64,000 nt of DNA from positions 558,001 through 622,000 of the forward strand of contig JAHBBC010000012.1 in NCBI GenBank assembly GCA_019915015.1. Direction: 5' to 3'. Below, piece after piece: positions 33,460-45,600 of the stretch. Source of the DNA: Auriscalpium vulgare. Its lineage: Eukaryota > Basidiomycota > Agaricomycetes > Russulales > Auriscalpiaceae. Position 1 is the stretch's first letter. Every line of letters starts with the position of its first letter. The position numbers were made by a program, and so were the translations under genes. The notes under the pieces are model-generated. The model did not search any database, had not been told where the DNA came from, and saw nothing but the letters and a program-made list of their open reading frames with translations.

Positions 33460-36400
33460 ATGCTCTTCTTCCCCCTCATCGTATTCCTGTTCGCCGTCAC
33501 GCTCGTCGCCCCAGTGGGGCCTGTGGCGTACGTCTTTTTCAGCCAGGACACCCTCGAAACATACACCCGCCACTACCTCTCGCTCGTCGGACCCTCCAAG
33601 CCATTGACCCTGCCCACCCCCGTACCCTCGCCCTCGCCCTCGCCATCGCCCTCTGTCCTCCTCCTCGACGCGCCACCGCTCCCGTCCTTCGATGCCGCCC
33701 ACATTCACGATGCCGCGACCAACATCATGATACTGCTTGCTTGCGCTCTCGTGCTCTGCGTGTTCGTCGCACTCGACGGTGACAAGGTACGCCGTCGTGC
33801 TCACTGTGCCGCAAGCCTCAGCTCACGTCACTTCCCAGCGCGTTGCCCAATTCTTCGGTATTCTGTCTACTGATACCACGGTGCTATCCGAAGCCGTTGC
33901 CGTTGTGCCTCAGGTATCTATATTCCCTCTCTGTGTCCTTCGCCACGCTGACCGCCGCCACAACAGGTCCCTTCCACGCCCATCACACCCCACGCCCTCA
34001 CCATCGTGACGCAGCACCCCGACAAGTCTCTTGCCGCCTCTATCCACGCGCCGCAGGGGTACGCCACACTGGCCGAGGTCACGCAGCCCGTCGTCGTGCA
34101 CCGCCAGACCAGCACCGCGGTCAACGTGCCCAAGCCCGTCGCCGCCATCTCCCCGGCTGGGACCTCTCTACACGACTCTATCCATGCGCCTGTCCCACGC
34201 AACGTCACCAGCACGATCATCGCCGATGACGAGGGCTGGGTGACCGTCGCAACGGCGCACGCTTGCGAGGAGCTGCCTGCGCCGCCTGCTGCCGTCGAGC
34301 CTGAGGAGGAGGTATTCACGTACACTGGCAAGGACATCGAGTGCGCGGACGGAGACGTGGCTGTGCCCGCTGCTGCCGCTGCTCCGGCTGATATCGCGCT
34401 TCCTGCCGACCAACATGCACCGGTATCCGAGTCACCGTCTACCCTCGCCCTTGTGGAGGAGCCACCCGTCACGGAGTCCACCGTTCCCGTTGATCCAGCT
34501 GCGGAGATCATGACACCCAGCGTCGACTCCGATGAAGGAGCAACTGTCCCGGAGTCTATCATCCCCGTCGACGAGGCATCCGAAGAGTTCCAGTACCTGG
34601 CTGTTGTTGCTCCCGAGCATGTTGCGCCGCCAACGGTACCCATCGACGACGGTGTCGCAGTTGCGGAGCCTGTCTCCGAGGGATCCCTCGTCGAAGACGC
34701 AGACACCGCAGAAGAGGAGTTTCAGTACGTCAATACCGACGTCGACAGTGCTCAGCCCGCCCAGACCGACGAGCGCATCGATGAGAACTCTCCTGATGGT
34801 GCCATCGACGTCGTGCAGGGCTCCATCTATGCTGCGAAGGACGAACGCAAGACCTCGAGACTTGCTCCCGCCCCGGAGTTTTTTCCCGCGGCCGCCAGGC
34901 AGGGATCCGTCGCCGCCGTGCCGGCTGACCTGAACTACAGCACCACGACGATGACAGTCGAGGACGTTTCTGCTAACGCTTACGACCAATACCACGGCTA
35001 CGTCAACCCCGTCGAGCAGGCGGGCCCGGTCTACGCAAACTACTACTATGGCTACTCTGCGTTCGTCCACAACGACTACTCCATGCCTAGCAACACCGAC
35101 AACGACATCTCTGGCCCCTACCCGGGTTACGCTGCGGTTATGCATGGCGTCGACGTCAATGGCTGCGTGTACTATGCCCCTTTGGACGCGAACGACGCCT
35201 CCGGCGGCAGCTTTGTCCCAGGACAGGGGCATATGTTCTACAATTACCAAACGCAGCTCGAAGATGGGGTGTGTTATACTAACCTGGTTGCGGAGCAAGA
35301 CGATCGGACTGGTATGCGACAGACATATCGTTACCAGAACACTAGCTTAGCGCCCTCTTTTCCGGGCCCTTCGGGTACGCCACTCTCTTCTCAATAGATG
35401 TACCGGAAGCTCACAAGCCTTATCGCAGATTTCCCCCCATCTTCTCAGCCACCGATATCCTTCATTGACGAGTTCTGGGGCGAAGTGACCAGCATGCTCC
35501 AGGACCTGCACCGGAAACACTATAAGCTCATCCATCCTTCCACGGAGAGGAATGAGCACATGCTCCGCGATGTGATCAAGAAGGTTGCTGATGACTTCCT
35601 CAAAGTCATGAAGGAATTCTACATCCCTCTGAGGTGCGGGGTGATCATGGCCAGTCACACGAACGGGCTGCCTACGCCTTTGCTCCCCACGTACGACGAT
35701 CTCTTAGGGATGCTACTCGCCAGATACACGTCCCCGCCGGACGAGTGGACGATCGCCTCGCTCAAGGAAAGGATCAAAGAAGCCATGGAGCTCACACCTA
35801 CCCCTTCCGTGTATACTGGCCCTCCAGCGCCGCAGAGCATCCTCCACCAAGCCGAGACCATGGCGTCCGAAATGCGCCGTCACATCGACGCGAACGGGCC
35901 CGTCAGGCGTCAACACGTCCCCCCGGTGTTGCTCGCCTTACCGGAGCGCGTCCCAGCGCCGTCCGTCGTCGAGCCCAGGAGTCCCGCAGAAGCTGAAGAC
36001 AGAGCATTCACCCCAGGGCTTGAAGACTCAGGGGCGTTTTCGTCTGGCAGCGATGACGGGTTGGTTGACACGCCACCGATAGCACCCTCACAGGCGCTGC
36101 ATGAGGAGCTCGCTGCCCAGGCCATCACTGAGCCCGCGACCCCCGTTGTGTGCCCGGAAATCGAGATCGTCTGCCCTACCCCAGTACTGGACCCCACGAC
36201 CACGTCTAAGCTCCTCAACTGGGCCGATGAGGTAGACGATGAGGAGCGCGCTCGGGGGCTTGAAATCCTGGGCCAGAACGGTAGCCTTCCCGTACCACAG
36301 CCCGACCGCGTGCTGAGCAGCATCTGCGAGGAGGAGGAGGAGGAGGAGCTGCAACAGCAGTCGCAGCTGCCACCTTGCATTGCGCCGGAAGTGGACCAGC

Positions 36401-36978
36401 CTGAGGTCGCTGCACACGAGCCCGAGATCTCTCCACCGCAGGAGGATCTTGAGTCATCTCTCGAAGCGACTGTGCCAGCCGCCGAGCTCGAGCTGCAGAC
36501 CCTCACCGCAGTCGAAGAGGACCAGCCAGTGCATTCCACGCCGCCGACGGCCCCTCCTTCCGAGGAGCCTGCCGCGCTCCAGGAGTCCCACGACGCGCCT
36601 GTGCCCAGGTTGGGACTGGAGGCGTCCCAGTGGAGCACCGCGCCTGACGAGGAACGGCTGTTGCCCAGCAGCCCACCTGTACCCACACCCGCACGTAACT
36701 TGCAGGTACCCAATTGGGCGTCCGCCTCCGCTGATGCGTCGAGCTCCCACAGCAGCGCGTCCACCTCTGCGCGCAAGACCGACGTCGGGGCCCCCAATTG
36801 GGCGGCTGTCCCCGCTGAGGCGGAGAGCTCCCGCAGCAGCGCGTCCACCTCTGCACGCAAGACAAGTTCCGAGGCTCCCAACTGGGCGGCCGCGCCCGCC
36901 GAAGCGGAGAGCTCCCGCAGTGTGCCCGCCGCTGCGCGCAAGACTGACCTCGAGGCCCCCAATTGGGCCGCTACATAA
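33460..36978 (+). CDS. Long disordered membrane-anchored protein with C-terminal tandem repeats
   Basis: Exons 33460-33786, 33839-33913, 33967-35268 and 35398-36978 give about 1095 residues. The N-terminus has two hydrophobic helices (LFFPLIVFLFAVTLVAPVGPVAYVFF and NIMILLACALVLCVFVAL) with a Pro/Ser linker between. The long rest is acidic, Pro/Val/Glu-rich and mostly disordered, with a Tyr-rich patch. A folded-looking helical region follows the last intron (residues about 570-700). The frame has a TAG at 35395-35397 directly abutting an in-frame ATG at 35398; an intron from the GTGTGT donor at 35269 to the CTCTTCTCAATAG acceptor removes it with phase kept. If not spliced, there would be two adjacent genes with no spacer. 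Function unknown. Confidence 0.6.
36705..36978 (+). repeat. Tandem 84-nt (28-residue) coding repeats
   Basis: Units start at about 36711, 36795, 36879 and 36960 (spacing 84, 84, 81). Each encodes PNWA, then AEAESSRSSASTSARKT or a variant. The last unit is truncated by the stop codon. Confidence 0.85.
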
Positions 36979-37497
36979 GCGGGGAAAAGGTCTACCTAGT
37001 GCGCACTAGGAGTTGTTCCACCGGCCGTGCCCTCCCTGACACTTTGATCGCGTCGTTTGCATGCCATGCCGCTGCATATCGCGGGTGCACCCACCATATC
37101 CAGCCCCGCATCGCCGAGCCTCGAGCCCATCCACTCATCCGAGCATCTCTCCCGCACCACTCCTCCTCACCATGACACGCCTCATCGTCCACCGTACACT
37201 CTGTCGAATGCTGTGTTGCTCTGCTATTAGCTTTCTCGCACTGTTGTAGATTAGAATGTCTGTCGTCGCTTACATCGCGGACTTTTTTCTTTATTTTCTT
37301 CTGTTGTATTATCCGTTTCTCTTATTTTTTCTTTCTTCCTCGTTCTCTGTCTGCTATGTACCCAACTCATTATACCAGTAGTCCTGCAATCCAACAAGCT
37401 TATCCACCATGCTTTTCCGTGCCTTTCTGTGCTTCAACAAATATTATGACAATGGATGAACACAAAGCACCTGCGCAAGTTGACGCTGTAATTATCA
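36979..37497. other. Downstream region of the 33460 gene
   Basis: No gene seen; AT-rich, with T-rich runs near 37280-37340 that suit a 3' UTR and polyadenylation zone. Confidence 0.45.
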
Positions 37498-37713
37498 TTA
37501 TTGGGGGGTATAAGTCAGTGCGCTCTCCTCTTTGAACGCCTGCTCCGCAACGGCGACGGCCACCTTGAATTTCACCTCGAATGTGTCGCCAAAGTCGGGC
37601 AGCAGCGCCGCGCCGGGGTCCTTCAGCGAGAGAGATGCGAGGCGCTGCGTGCCCAGTGGCACGGTGTGATCATCGTGTCCGTGAGGATGCGCGAGCGCCC
37701 GAAAACCGCACAA
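37498..37713 (-). other. Short open frame with coding-like composition
   Basis: The minus-strand frame encodes LGTQRLASLSLKDPGAALL and a Phe/Val-rich end (FEVKFKVAVAVAEQAF) before a stop. Composition and codon use look protein-like, and it could be the last exon of a decayed gene, but no upstream exon or family was recognised. Confidence 0.3.
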
Positions 37714-37764
37714 AATCTAAGCCCTGGATGTATAAGTGCGTCTGGTGAATGTGGGAGTGATCGA

Positions 37765-37895
37765 TGAGAAGAGCTCTCGCACCAGTGCGTCCAAATCTGC
37801 TACCAGTGCCAAGGTACAGAGCAGCGTGCCCACCGCTGCGCGCAAGACTGCCCTCGAGGCTCCCATTGGGCCGCTACGTAGGCGGGTGAAGCTCA
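37765..37895 (+). pseudogene. Decayed copy of the tandem-repeat 3' end
   Basis: The plus strand resembles 36830-36985: SSRTSASKSATSAK, then SVPTAARKTALEAP and the altered equivalent of the NWAAT end. A one-base change shifts the frame after the last Pro. It is a local partial duplication of the upstream gene's 3' end. Confidence 0.7.
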
Positions 37896-38145
37896 ATAAA
37901 AGTAAGATAAGTCGCGTACATCGCACCATCCGACAACAAGGGTAATTCAGATATACAATTTTCAACGGGAAATCATTCCCATATGCTCGCAAATCCACAA
38001 CAGTTTGAGCTCTAAGCACCGAGATACCTCCAGCGAAACACCTGGGGGTGGAGTCCAAGGAACCACAGCACATTGTTCGCTACCCATTCTGATGCTATGC
38101 ATACGGGTCTCCTGCCGGAGCCACAGGCAGGGCACACAGATCTCC

Positions 38146-39692
38146 TCATGCGTCCCGACGAAAACGGCCCCATCCTACGCAAATTGATGAGTAGGCTGAT
38201 AATTTGCCAAGCGCGAGAGACCTCACGGAAGTGAAAAAGCTTTTCAGCGCACGTGCGACCTCCTCGAACCCCACGGACGGACACGTTGGCAAACGATCGG
38301 TGCTCGGCGCCTCGAGTTGTGAAGCAGTAGCAGCGAGTTGTATGATCAAAGCCTCGGGATGCAACGTGCCCAGATCTCGTCGACCCTGTACCGCCTCGAC
38401 CAGAATCTCCATGTTCTCCCGATTATAAGAGGTCAGGCCAGCCACCACAGAATCGAGGTGCTCCAGTGCCTCCGCGCTGAGACACGGGTCAGGGGCGGGA
38501 AAGGAGACAAGGCGAACGCGGATAGGCAGCATCTTCTTTAGCGCGGGGTGCATAACAACGGTGTATGCTGCGGCTACGTGAGCGCAGCACCGTTGGAGGT
38601 AGCGGAGTGCATGTATCGCCGCATCTTCCACTCCTGGTACAGGATTCCAGTCGTATACCTCTGTAGCTGCAGGGCTATGGGCAACTGGATGGCGAAGACA
38701 TCGTTAGTGAAATCATTTGTGAAGTCAACTAAACCGCTTGCTTGAAAAGGGCTTCAGGTCCATGTAGACGGGAGCGAGGAATGGCATGGTGAATATTTCC
38801 TTAACGACTCTGCTCTTGAGTAAGATCCAGAATAGGTACAGCGCCTCCGCCAACGGACCGACATCATCTTCTCGGAGGTCGGCTGCACCGAGCAGCATGC
38901 CCTCGATCTTGTCCCTGAGGTCAATGAGTGCTGTTAACCATAACTTCTGTGTGTCAAGGTCGAGGCGGTAAACGCAGCCCCCCTGCGGAGTGCTGGGTTC
39001 TGATTCCGGTGCAAGACCCATCCCGAGCAGGTACGTGCGTAGATTACGGTCGACATGGTGCGTGCTGGGTTTGATCCACGGCGGTGGCTTCCATGCCTTC
39101 AGAATGTCCAAGGGATGCTGGCCAGACCAGTACCGCGGAGCATCGCGGAAACGTGATGCGATCGCACGATGGCAGCGGCGCACCACGAACCTGAGATATG
39201 TGAAGAAGCGCTGGCGAATGTGGATGTCGGAGGAGTGTAAGGTCTGCAGCAAGCAAAGCACGTCGCCGACGTGATCAGAGAAGCCTGTGTAGCTGTTGGT
39301 GGTGCATCAGGCGAGTACTGACAGTGGAGACGGACAACGAACGGTTTCGCTTTCAGCTGGCCGAGAGCAGACTTGCGTACCTCGCGGGGCTCCAGTTCAA
39401 TCATCTGAATGTCCGTCGACCGGTCGGCACTCTCTGCGACGACAACAAGGTCCAGGCCATGCTGTGGGTGAAGGTGGCCTGTGACCGCGACCGAAGGCGG
39501 GCAATCGCAGGAATCGTCGCTCCGCGACACCAGAGTCAGGAGGGTGGCGATGTGACAAAATGTTCCCAGCTCCGAGCTTCCGGGATCCCTGACAACAGGA
39601 TAGGATCCGAAGATCTTGCGGCCGTTTAATGCAGTGGTGAGCGAGCGCACGCGTGAGGCTGCTGAGGCCAATTGGTCACCTATTGAGCCCAT
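38146..39692 (-). CDS. Second gene of the repeat-module family
   Basis: Three exons fit: 39692-39323, 39284-38735 and 38674-38146, phases consistent, about 482 residues. The second intron has a weak GTTTAG donor but a good CACTAAC branch and a CATAG acceptor. The start MGSIGDQ again has Gly at position 2. The middle and C-terminal parts contain two copies of the module seen in the 15321 gene: ADLREDDVGPLAEALYLF (compare PDLREADPGLLAAALYQT) followed by EDAAIHALRYLQRCC, and RRDLGTLHPEALIIQL followed by VGFEEVARAL. The first exon has a different, Cys/Ser-containing region. The last residues after SFFTS may not be the true end, because a GTGAGG donor sits there. Function unknown. Confidence 0.65.
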
Positions 39693-41430
39693 GTCAGATT
39701 CAGAGTCTGCACACCTAGATCACAATTGCATACCGCTTTGCATAGCACCTGCAGGCGACGAGGGAGGCGTAAGAGGGGTGGACGCTCAACTGGTAACCAA
39801 GTGAAGCTAAGTGACGAGCAAGCAAAGACCGTCTGCACGCGCCGAGTCGGTCCAGCGCCGGGCCCCGCACCGCGCGCCGTACACCCGTCCTCTTCGACGT
39901 AGTGATAGTATGCCTCCCAGAGGCCCTCTCGGTGATTTGCAGCGCGCAGATGCGCTGCAAGCTCATCGTCACCAACGCACCCAATGAAAACGACCGATGC
40001 TGGCGGAAGGATGTAATATTGCTGGCCTTCAGCGCTTCAGCCTCAGATGCCATCCACGCAAACACCCACACACAAGGAGTCGCAACTTGCCCTCCCGAGA
40101 AGTTCCCGTCCTCCCTGTGTCAGCCCGTCGACGTCTCCAACCTGCTAGTGTGAGCATCAATGTTTTAGCAGTACTTGTGTTGGTTCGCTGCCCCACACGT
40201 CAGCGCCCTGATGTATGGAGTGCGCCGCACGTCGTGACCGCCCAGCTTCCGATGCTCACAAGCCCACAACGTTCGCCTGCGATTTTATCAACACAACGGC
40301 GGGCATCATCAAAGATAAGCTGTGCGTCAACGCTGGAAGGATAGGATAGGATAGGGTTTCAGTGGGTCAGACGAGACAGCGTGACAAGGAAGCTGCGTAC
40401 AGCCGTGCACGATGGGCATGGGCGTTGACCCCGTCGTTCGTGAGTAATTGGACTTCCTCTCCGCGTCGGCCTGCTGAGACGTGAAGCTCTGCAGGATCTT
40501 CCATTCGGACGGGCAGCACACGGCGGCAGTGTCTGCCCGTGCGGCCCGCCCTCTCTGATCTGCTACACATGCTCTGCGCACAGAGGACTCACGTTGTGCC
40601 CGTTTACCCGGCGTTTCCATTGGCTCCGCATGCGCATCGCGAGCCACGATCCGGCGTCGTCGCACATCCCCTGTCGCCTTGGCCAACTTCAGAGGAGCGC
40701 ACGCGCAATACTTGTCATGGAGAAACGAAACGAGCGCATATACCATTGGGGACCACCGGCCAACCACAGGCACACAACCGGGGAGAGTAAGGACTGTAGG
40801 TAAGGAAGAGAGTGAGGATGGGCAAGAAATGAGAGCAGGACGACTTTACCAACACAAAAGTAAGCTACGAGAATGACTGTGGTCATTAAAAGTTTAGGCT
40901 TAGCACGAAGCAATGTATGAACGAGGAAACCAGAAGGATTATTAGCCAGCTGCGAGGCGCGGCGGCGGGGTGGGGAGTACTCAAGGCTCGTTTTCGAGGG
41001 TACGAGTCCTGCGAGCGGAATGACACGCGATGCTGAGTTGTCGACACCGAAATCGAGGTCTTCATTGACGGCGCCGTTGTTGAATTGTTCACAAGCCTGG
41101 AAGACATAAGTGCGGGTCAGAAGATATGTGTTTCTCTGGCGAGCGGGAAAGCGAGTAGCGATGCATCGGGGCGAGAACTTGACGGCTGCGCGTGCGCTCC
41201 TCTGAAGTTGGCGCTGCCGTTATCTTGAGGCCCCCTCTCAAGCGCTGCCACTTTCCGTGCCTCGTCGCGCACACGGGCGGTCGTTCGAACTGGTGCGTAC
41301 GTGTATACTACTACGTGCTCTTCATTCATTCAGGCAGTGCGGAATACTTTGTGCTCAGTGACGTGGGTGTTTCAACACCATTTGCATCCGGGTTTTGAAT
41401 GAGTCCGCTCCTCCTATTCGTCACAACCAC
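39693..41430. other. Gene-poor 1.7 kb
   Basis: No supported gene. The stretch holds a 26-bp perfect inverted repeat at 40682-40707 and 41187-41212. An ATG at 39910 opens only a 25-codon frame (MPPRGPLGDLQ). Confidence 0.4.
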
Positions 41431-41473
41431 TTATATATTGTCGCTCACTTGTTTTATAGTAACCTTGCTCACC

Positions 41474-41815
41474 ATGGGCAACGTACGTTCTCGTCAGGCT
41501 CAGCGCCATCATAATCGACCCCGTAACAAAGCATCCCCTCTGCAATGTCGTCAGTCCTCGTATATGAGCACCACCAGCACTCTCGTTCGAGATGTCGGCA
41601 ATGTTAGCCTTGGTTTGAGATGTCCGCTTCGAAGGGGTACAGTCCCGAAAGTCATTGTGAAGTGCACCCCTCCCCCAACCGACGTACGGAAAGGCTGCCT
41701 TTCGCAACTGCGGCGTACGGTCCAATGCATAGTCACCTATGTAACCAGGTGCGCGTTGACCAAGTCCAGCTCCGCATGGATGGCCTCGGACTCGACTGCA
41801 TGGTCAGGCCCGTAG
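41474..41815 (+). pseudogene. Truncated start of a module-family gene (MGNVRSR)
   Basis: A TATATATTG sequence near 41433 precedes an ATG at 41474 encoding MGNVRSRQ, which closely resembles the MGNIRSRL start of the 15321 gene, at DNA level too (ATGGGCAAC-TACG-TCTCG). The frame then runs into non-homologous sequence and, from 41748, into the antisense strand of an RdRP gene fragment, and stops at 41815. It looks like a promoter and first codons joined to foreign sequence by rearrangement. Confidence 0.45.
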
Positions 41816-42204
41816 CTCTGTACAAGCCTGACTCGGAGGAGATTCTCGACCGGCTCCACGAGGTCCAAGTCGCGGCGCTTCGATGGCTGCACATTTCCGT
41901 ACGCGATCAACAGGGAATCTTGAAGCTCCTGGCCGTGCCGCCGAATGGACTCTAGAACAAATTTCTTGGAGGAGTCTCTGCGTTGAAGGTGCGTGGGCGG
42001 TTTCTTCGAGCCCGCGTTCTTCGCGCTGACCATGCATGCAGGTTTGCCCCAGTCGCACTCGCGCTTATCCGCACTGAAGACCTTCGGGCGTACCCGAAAA
42101 CCGGTCTTGCTCACGTCTAAACAGGTTGTGAACCTGTCGAACGAAATTAGTAGGTCGATGCGTCTGGCGGGACGTAGAACTCACATATATGCGAGTCGGA
42201 CAGT
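41748..42204 (-). pseudogene. Fragment copy of the RdRP gene, inverted relative to its parent
   Basis: The minus strand matches 51683-52134 of the RdRP gene over about 455 bp with high similarity by eye, including the intron between the LAYM exon and the CLDASKTG exon, so the copy was made from DNA, not mRNA. Small indels break the frame (for example near LLRVRLVQSYG). It lacks the catalytic region, which lies upstream of the copied part. Confidence 0.93.
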
Positions 42205-42636
42205 CGCCCAATCACACTTCTTGTTGGATGGTAAGACTCGAATGCCGTCTTGCCGAAATTGACCGACCACGACTTACACAACAACAAGTGAAGAATTGAG
42301 GAAATCTGAGCACACAACACCAAGTCACTTACAAACACCAGTTTTGGATCGTACTACTGACACGCAAACCGTATATCGGTGAAGACTTCGGTGAATTTGA
42401 CACTCAGCGCCTTGCCTAGTGGAAGTCAAAATGAAGTAATTCGCTGATGTCGACGGGATCCCGAGCGTCAGACACTCAGTTGATTATACTGCGATTATCG
42501 AGTCTTTACTTTGATTATGTAGGTCAGGATGGCAACCATTATTTAATTTATGTTGCAGGTACGTACATTGCAGTGCCTCGATCGTGTGTCCATCCATCCA
42601 CGTCTATGCCTCAATAGTGTACATACATCGCCGTCC

Positions 42637-45600
42637 TCAAGACGCCGCCGCCGACTTGCGCCTCCCGAGCAGCTCCGACAGCTTCACTGCCGCAGCGCCG
42701 TGCTTCAGCGTTCCCGGGCTGCCTCCCTCGTCCCGCGCCTTCGCGCGTACCGTCCGCGATCCCGCGCCCCGCCCGCCCAGCACGAGCGAGAAGCGCTTCG
42801 CCAGCCCGTCGCCCGTCGCGTTCGCACGCGCGGTGACGGGCGTCGTCTGCAGCCCGACCGCCGGCAGCGAGAACCGCTTCGCGCGGCGCACGGTGTTCTC
42901 ATACTGCGGCGACGGGCCCGCCGCTTCGGAGGACAGCTGCGAGCCCAAAGACTGCGAGATGGGGGGCTCCCCGTCGGTGTCGCCGTCTGTGTGGTGCGGG
43001 TGGGTGCTCGATGCAGCGTCCGTCGACTCCTCTGTGTGCGCGGAAAAGTGCGAGGTGGCGGGGCTCGGGGCGCCAATGAGGCTCTCGTCGTTGAAGTCCT
43101 CGAGGATGTGGTGGAAGGAGCGTGGCCGTGACGCGGGCCGGATGCGGATCACGGGATGTGACGGGCCGTCAGCGCCGCCCTCGGCAGGCGTCGGGGCCAC
43201 ATCAGACAAGTCTTCGATGCGGACAAGTGGACGCTTCGGGCTGTTCCTGTCGATGGCCATAAGCAGAGACGGCGGGCGACTGGCCATGGGGATCGATAGC
43301 GCCGGTGTCGAGTGCCAGGAGGGGAAGTGCGACAGTGAGAACGTAGGCGTTACTGACGGGACATGTGGGGACGCGGATGGCGTGATCACAGGAAACACAG
43401 TCTCGTAGCATGCATCACAAGCGCGAGCAGGCTTTCCGGCATCCTTTGACTTCGACTCGGAAATGAAGAACGTCTGAACGGCGGTGTTGAGTTAGTGCAC
43501 GTCCTCAGGCCAGAGGATGCTTAACTCACACTGCCAGAGCAGCTCGCGCAGACGCACCGGCCACATAGTCTGCAGTGGTGTCTGCGTCTGCGCCAGCCGA
43601 ATGCCCTACCACACCGCATGCAGCTCTCCGTCTTCCCGTCAGGTATCCACACGGCGGGGACAAAATGCTCGACCTTTCCGCGTTTGGGCTGGCGCGCGTC
43701 TTCCTCGGGTAGATGGGGCAGAGCTTGCAGAGTCCGTCGAATGTGGTTTGTCGACGCCGATGAAGTGAGCGTCGAGTTCGGGTTTGTCACGTGTAAGGAG
43801 ACCAAGAGCGATGCCTTGGCGTTGCGAATCGCGGTAGTCCACTCGTCACGCTCCTCCTCGGTAGCTGCTCTGGTGTAAGTACCCTGCGACGTCGAACGAA
43901 GACTAGACCCACCTGCGTACACCGCGAACGAGCCCTCCGGGCTGAGGATCTCGAACCGCGTCTCCTCGCCCACCTCGGCCGCCGGCGTGACCACGACCTC
44001 CAGGTCCACGAGCTCCGCCCTGCCCTTGAACCACCACTTCTCCTCGCCCGCCCCGCTGCTCGCCTGCCTTTTCTTCATCTTCAGCACGCTGGCCGCGCTT
44101 GCGCTGGGGCGCATGGCCGGCGCCGAGACGGGCGAGGTCGGCGATATGGGCGACACCGCGCTGCGGGATGCGGGCGAGTCGCGCAGTCTGTTGCGCATGA
44201 CGGACAGCTCGGCCTCGCTGCGCGAGCGAGAGCGCAACATCGGCGGGCGGGCGCCGGATGGCCGACCCTTGCCCATGCCCACGCCCGCCATGTAATCCCA
44301 GCGCTCGGCGAGCTCGTTGTCGCCCTTGTCGAGGTTTGCGAGCCAGATGAGGCTGTCGGAGAACAGGAGAAAGTCGCGCTCCTTGGGGAAGGACCCGCGC
44401 TCGAACTGGAGGAGCGAGCCGCGCTTGAGGAAGGTGCGCCCGGGGGCTATGAGCTGGAAGGGGAGGTTAGGCGTGCTGCGCTGAAGGCCGAGCAGCGCGA
44501 GTGTCTGCGCGTGTGTGTGTAGAGACGTGTTGAGGGAAACGGTGACTGCGGCCTCTGTTAAGCCTTGATGACATGGGAATGGGACGCCACGTACTCTTGG
44601 AGACGAGAGAATGGGCTGCCATCAGCGACGAGCGCTCGGGATCATTCTCATCTGTGCAGCCAATGAGATCCTTCAGAAGCAGGAGGTAGCGAGGGCACCG
44701 CTGGACGATCGTGAGCAGCCAGTCGCGGAGCTTCAGCCTCCCGCACCGCGGGTCGGCTTCCTGCCTTGCTAGGAAGGTTGAAAATGCGGCGTTGGACGTG
44801 AGCAGGCCGGTGAGAGAGGACACGGAGGTATGGAAGGATGTGACAAACGGCGTGTACAGAGAGAGGTATGGGAAGTGGGATAGCAAGATGGGTGACAGCG
44901 GTGGCGGCGTCACAGACGCGTCCAGCGTGGAAGATGACGATGTCGGCGGGTGTAGATGCTCATGTAGGGAAGAGAAGAATGCACGATGAAGATTCCAGAT
45001 GTCGATGAAGTTGGAGAACACGGACGTGAGTTCAGAACGGTCGAGTAGAGGTTGTGGTGTATCCAAAGACGCGATGATGGGGGTCAGAAAGTGCTGAAAC
45101 GGCACCAGAGTGAGTAGCAGTTGCTGGGGGGAGCCTGTGCGCACGTACTGAATATATGAGATCCAGTCCTTCGACATAGGTCCGCTCCGTTTCGTAGAAC
45201 TCCTCGATGACCTTCCTCCGCTTTGCATCCCTCTGCTCGTTCGGCAGACGCACCTCCCTCCGCCTCACCGCCCTCCTCTGCTGGTCCATGGACGTTGGGC
45301 GTGACTTGGGTTTCCTCGCGGGGCTCCTGGGCGCGGCGGAGCCCGGCGTGCTGCCCTCCTCCGGCAAGGAGTCGAACGAGGCCATGCTCACGACGGACTG
45401 CCTGTCCAGCATGAGATTTGGGGCAGAGGGAAGAGATATCCTGCGAAAGGGAAGATGAGGGGGTCGTTGCTGGGGCATTGGCGGTGCTACTGTGCCCGCG
45501 TCCGTCGAGGGAAAGTCGACCTGGGACGGCATGGCGGACGCTGCGCGGCGGAACCATTAGCCTCAACGGTCCCCATGTCGCGCGAGGGCTCACCTGAGGC

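Noticed and set aside
36326..36353. GAG-repeat as a possible unstable microsatellite
   Set aside because: It is a short in-frame Glu run within a coding exon and nothing sets it apart from other acidic tracts here.
35910..36962. 350-residue minus-strand open frame, Ser-rich
   Set aside because: Shadow of the repeat-containing plus-strand exon; composition is explained by GAG/CAG and GCC codons read in reverse.
39910..39987. ATG opening MPPRGPLGDLQ, like a transposase start
   Set aside because: The frame closes after 25 codons and no further exon was found.
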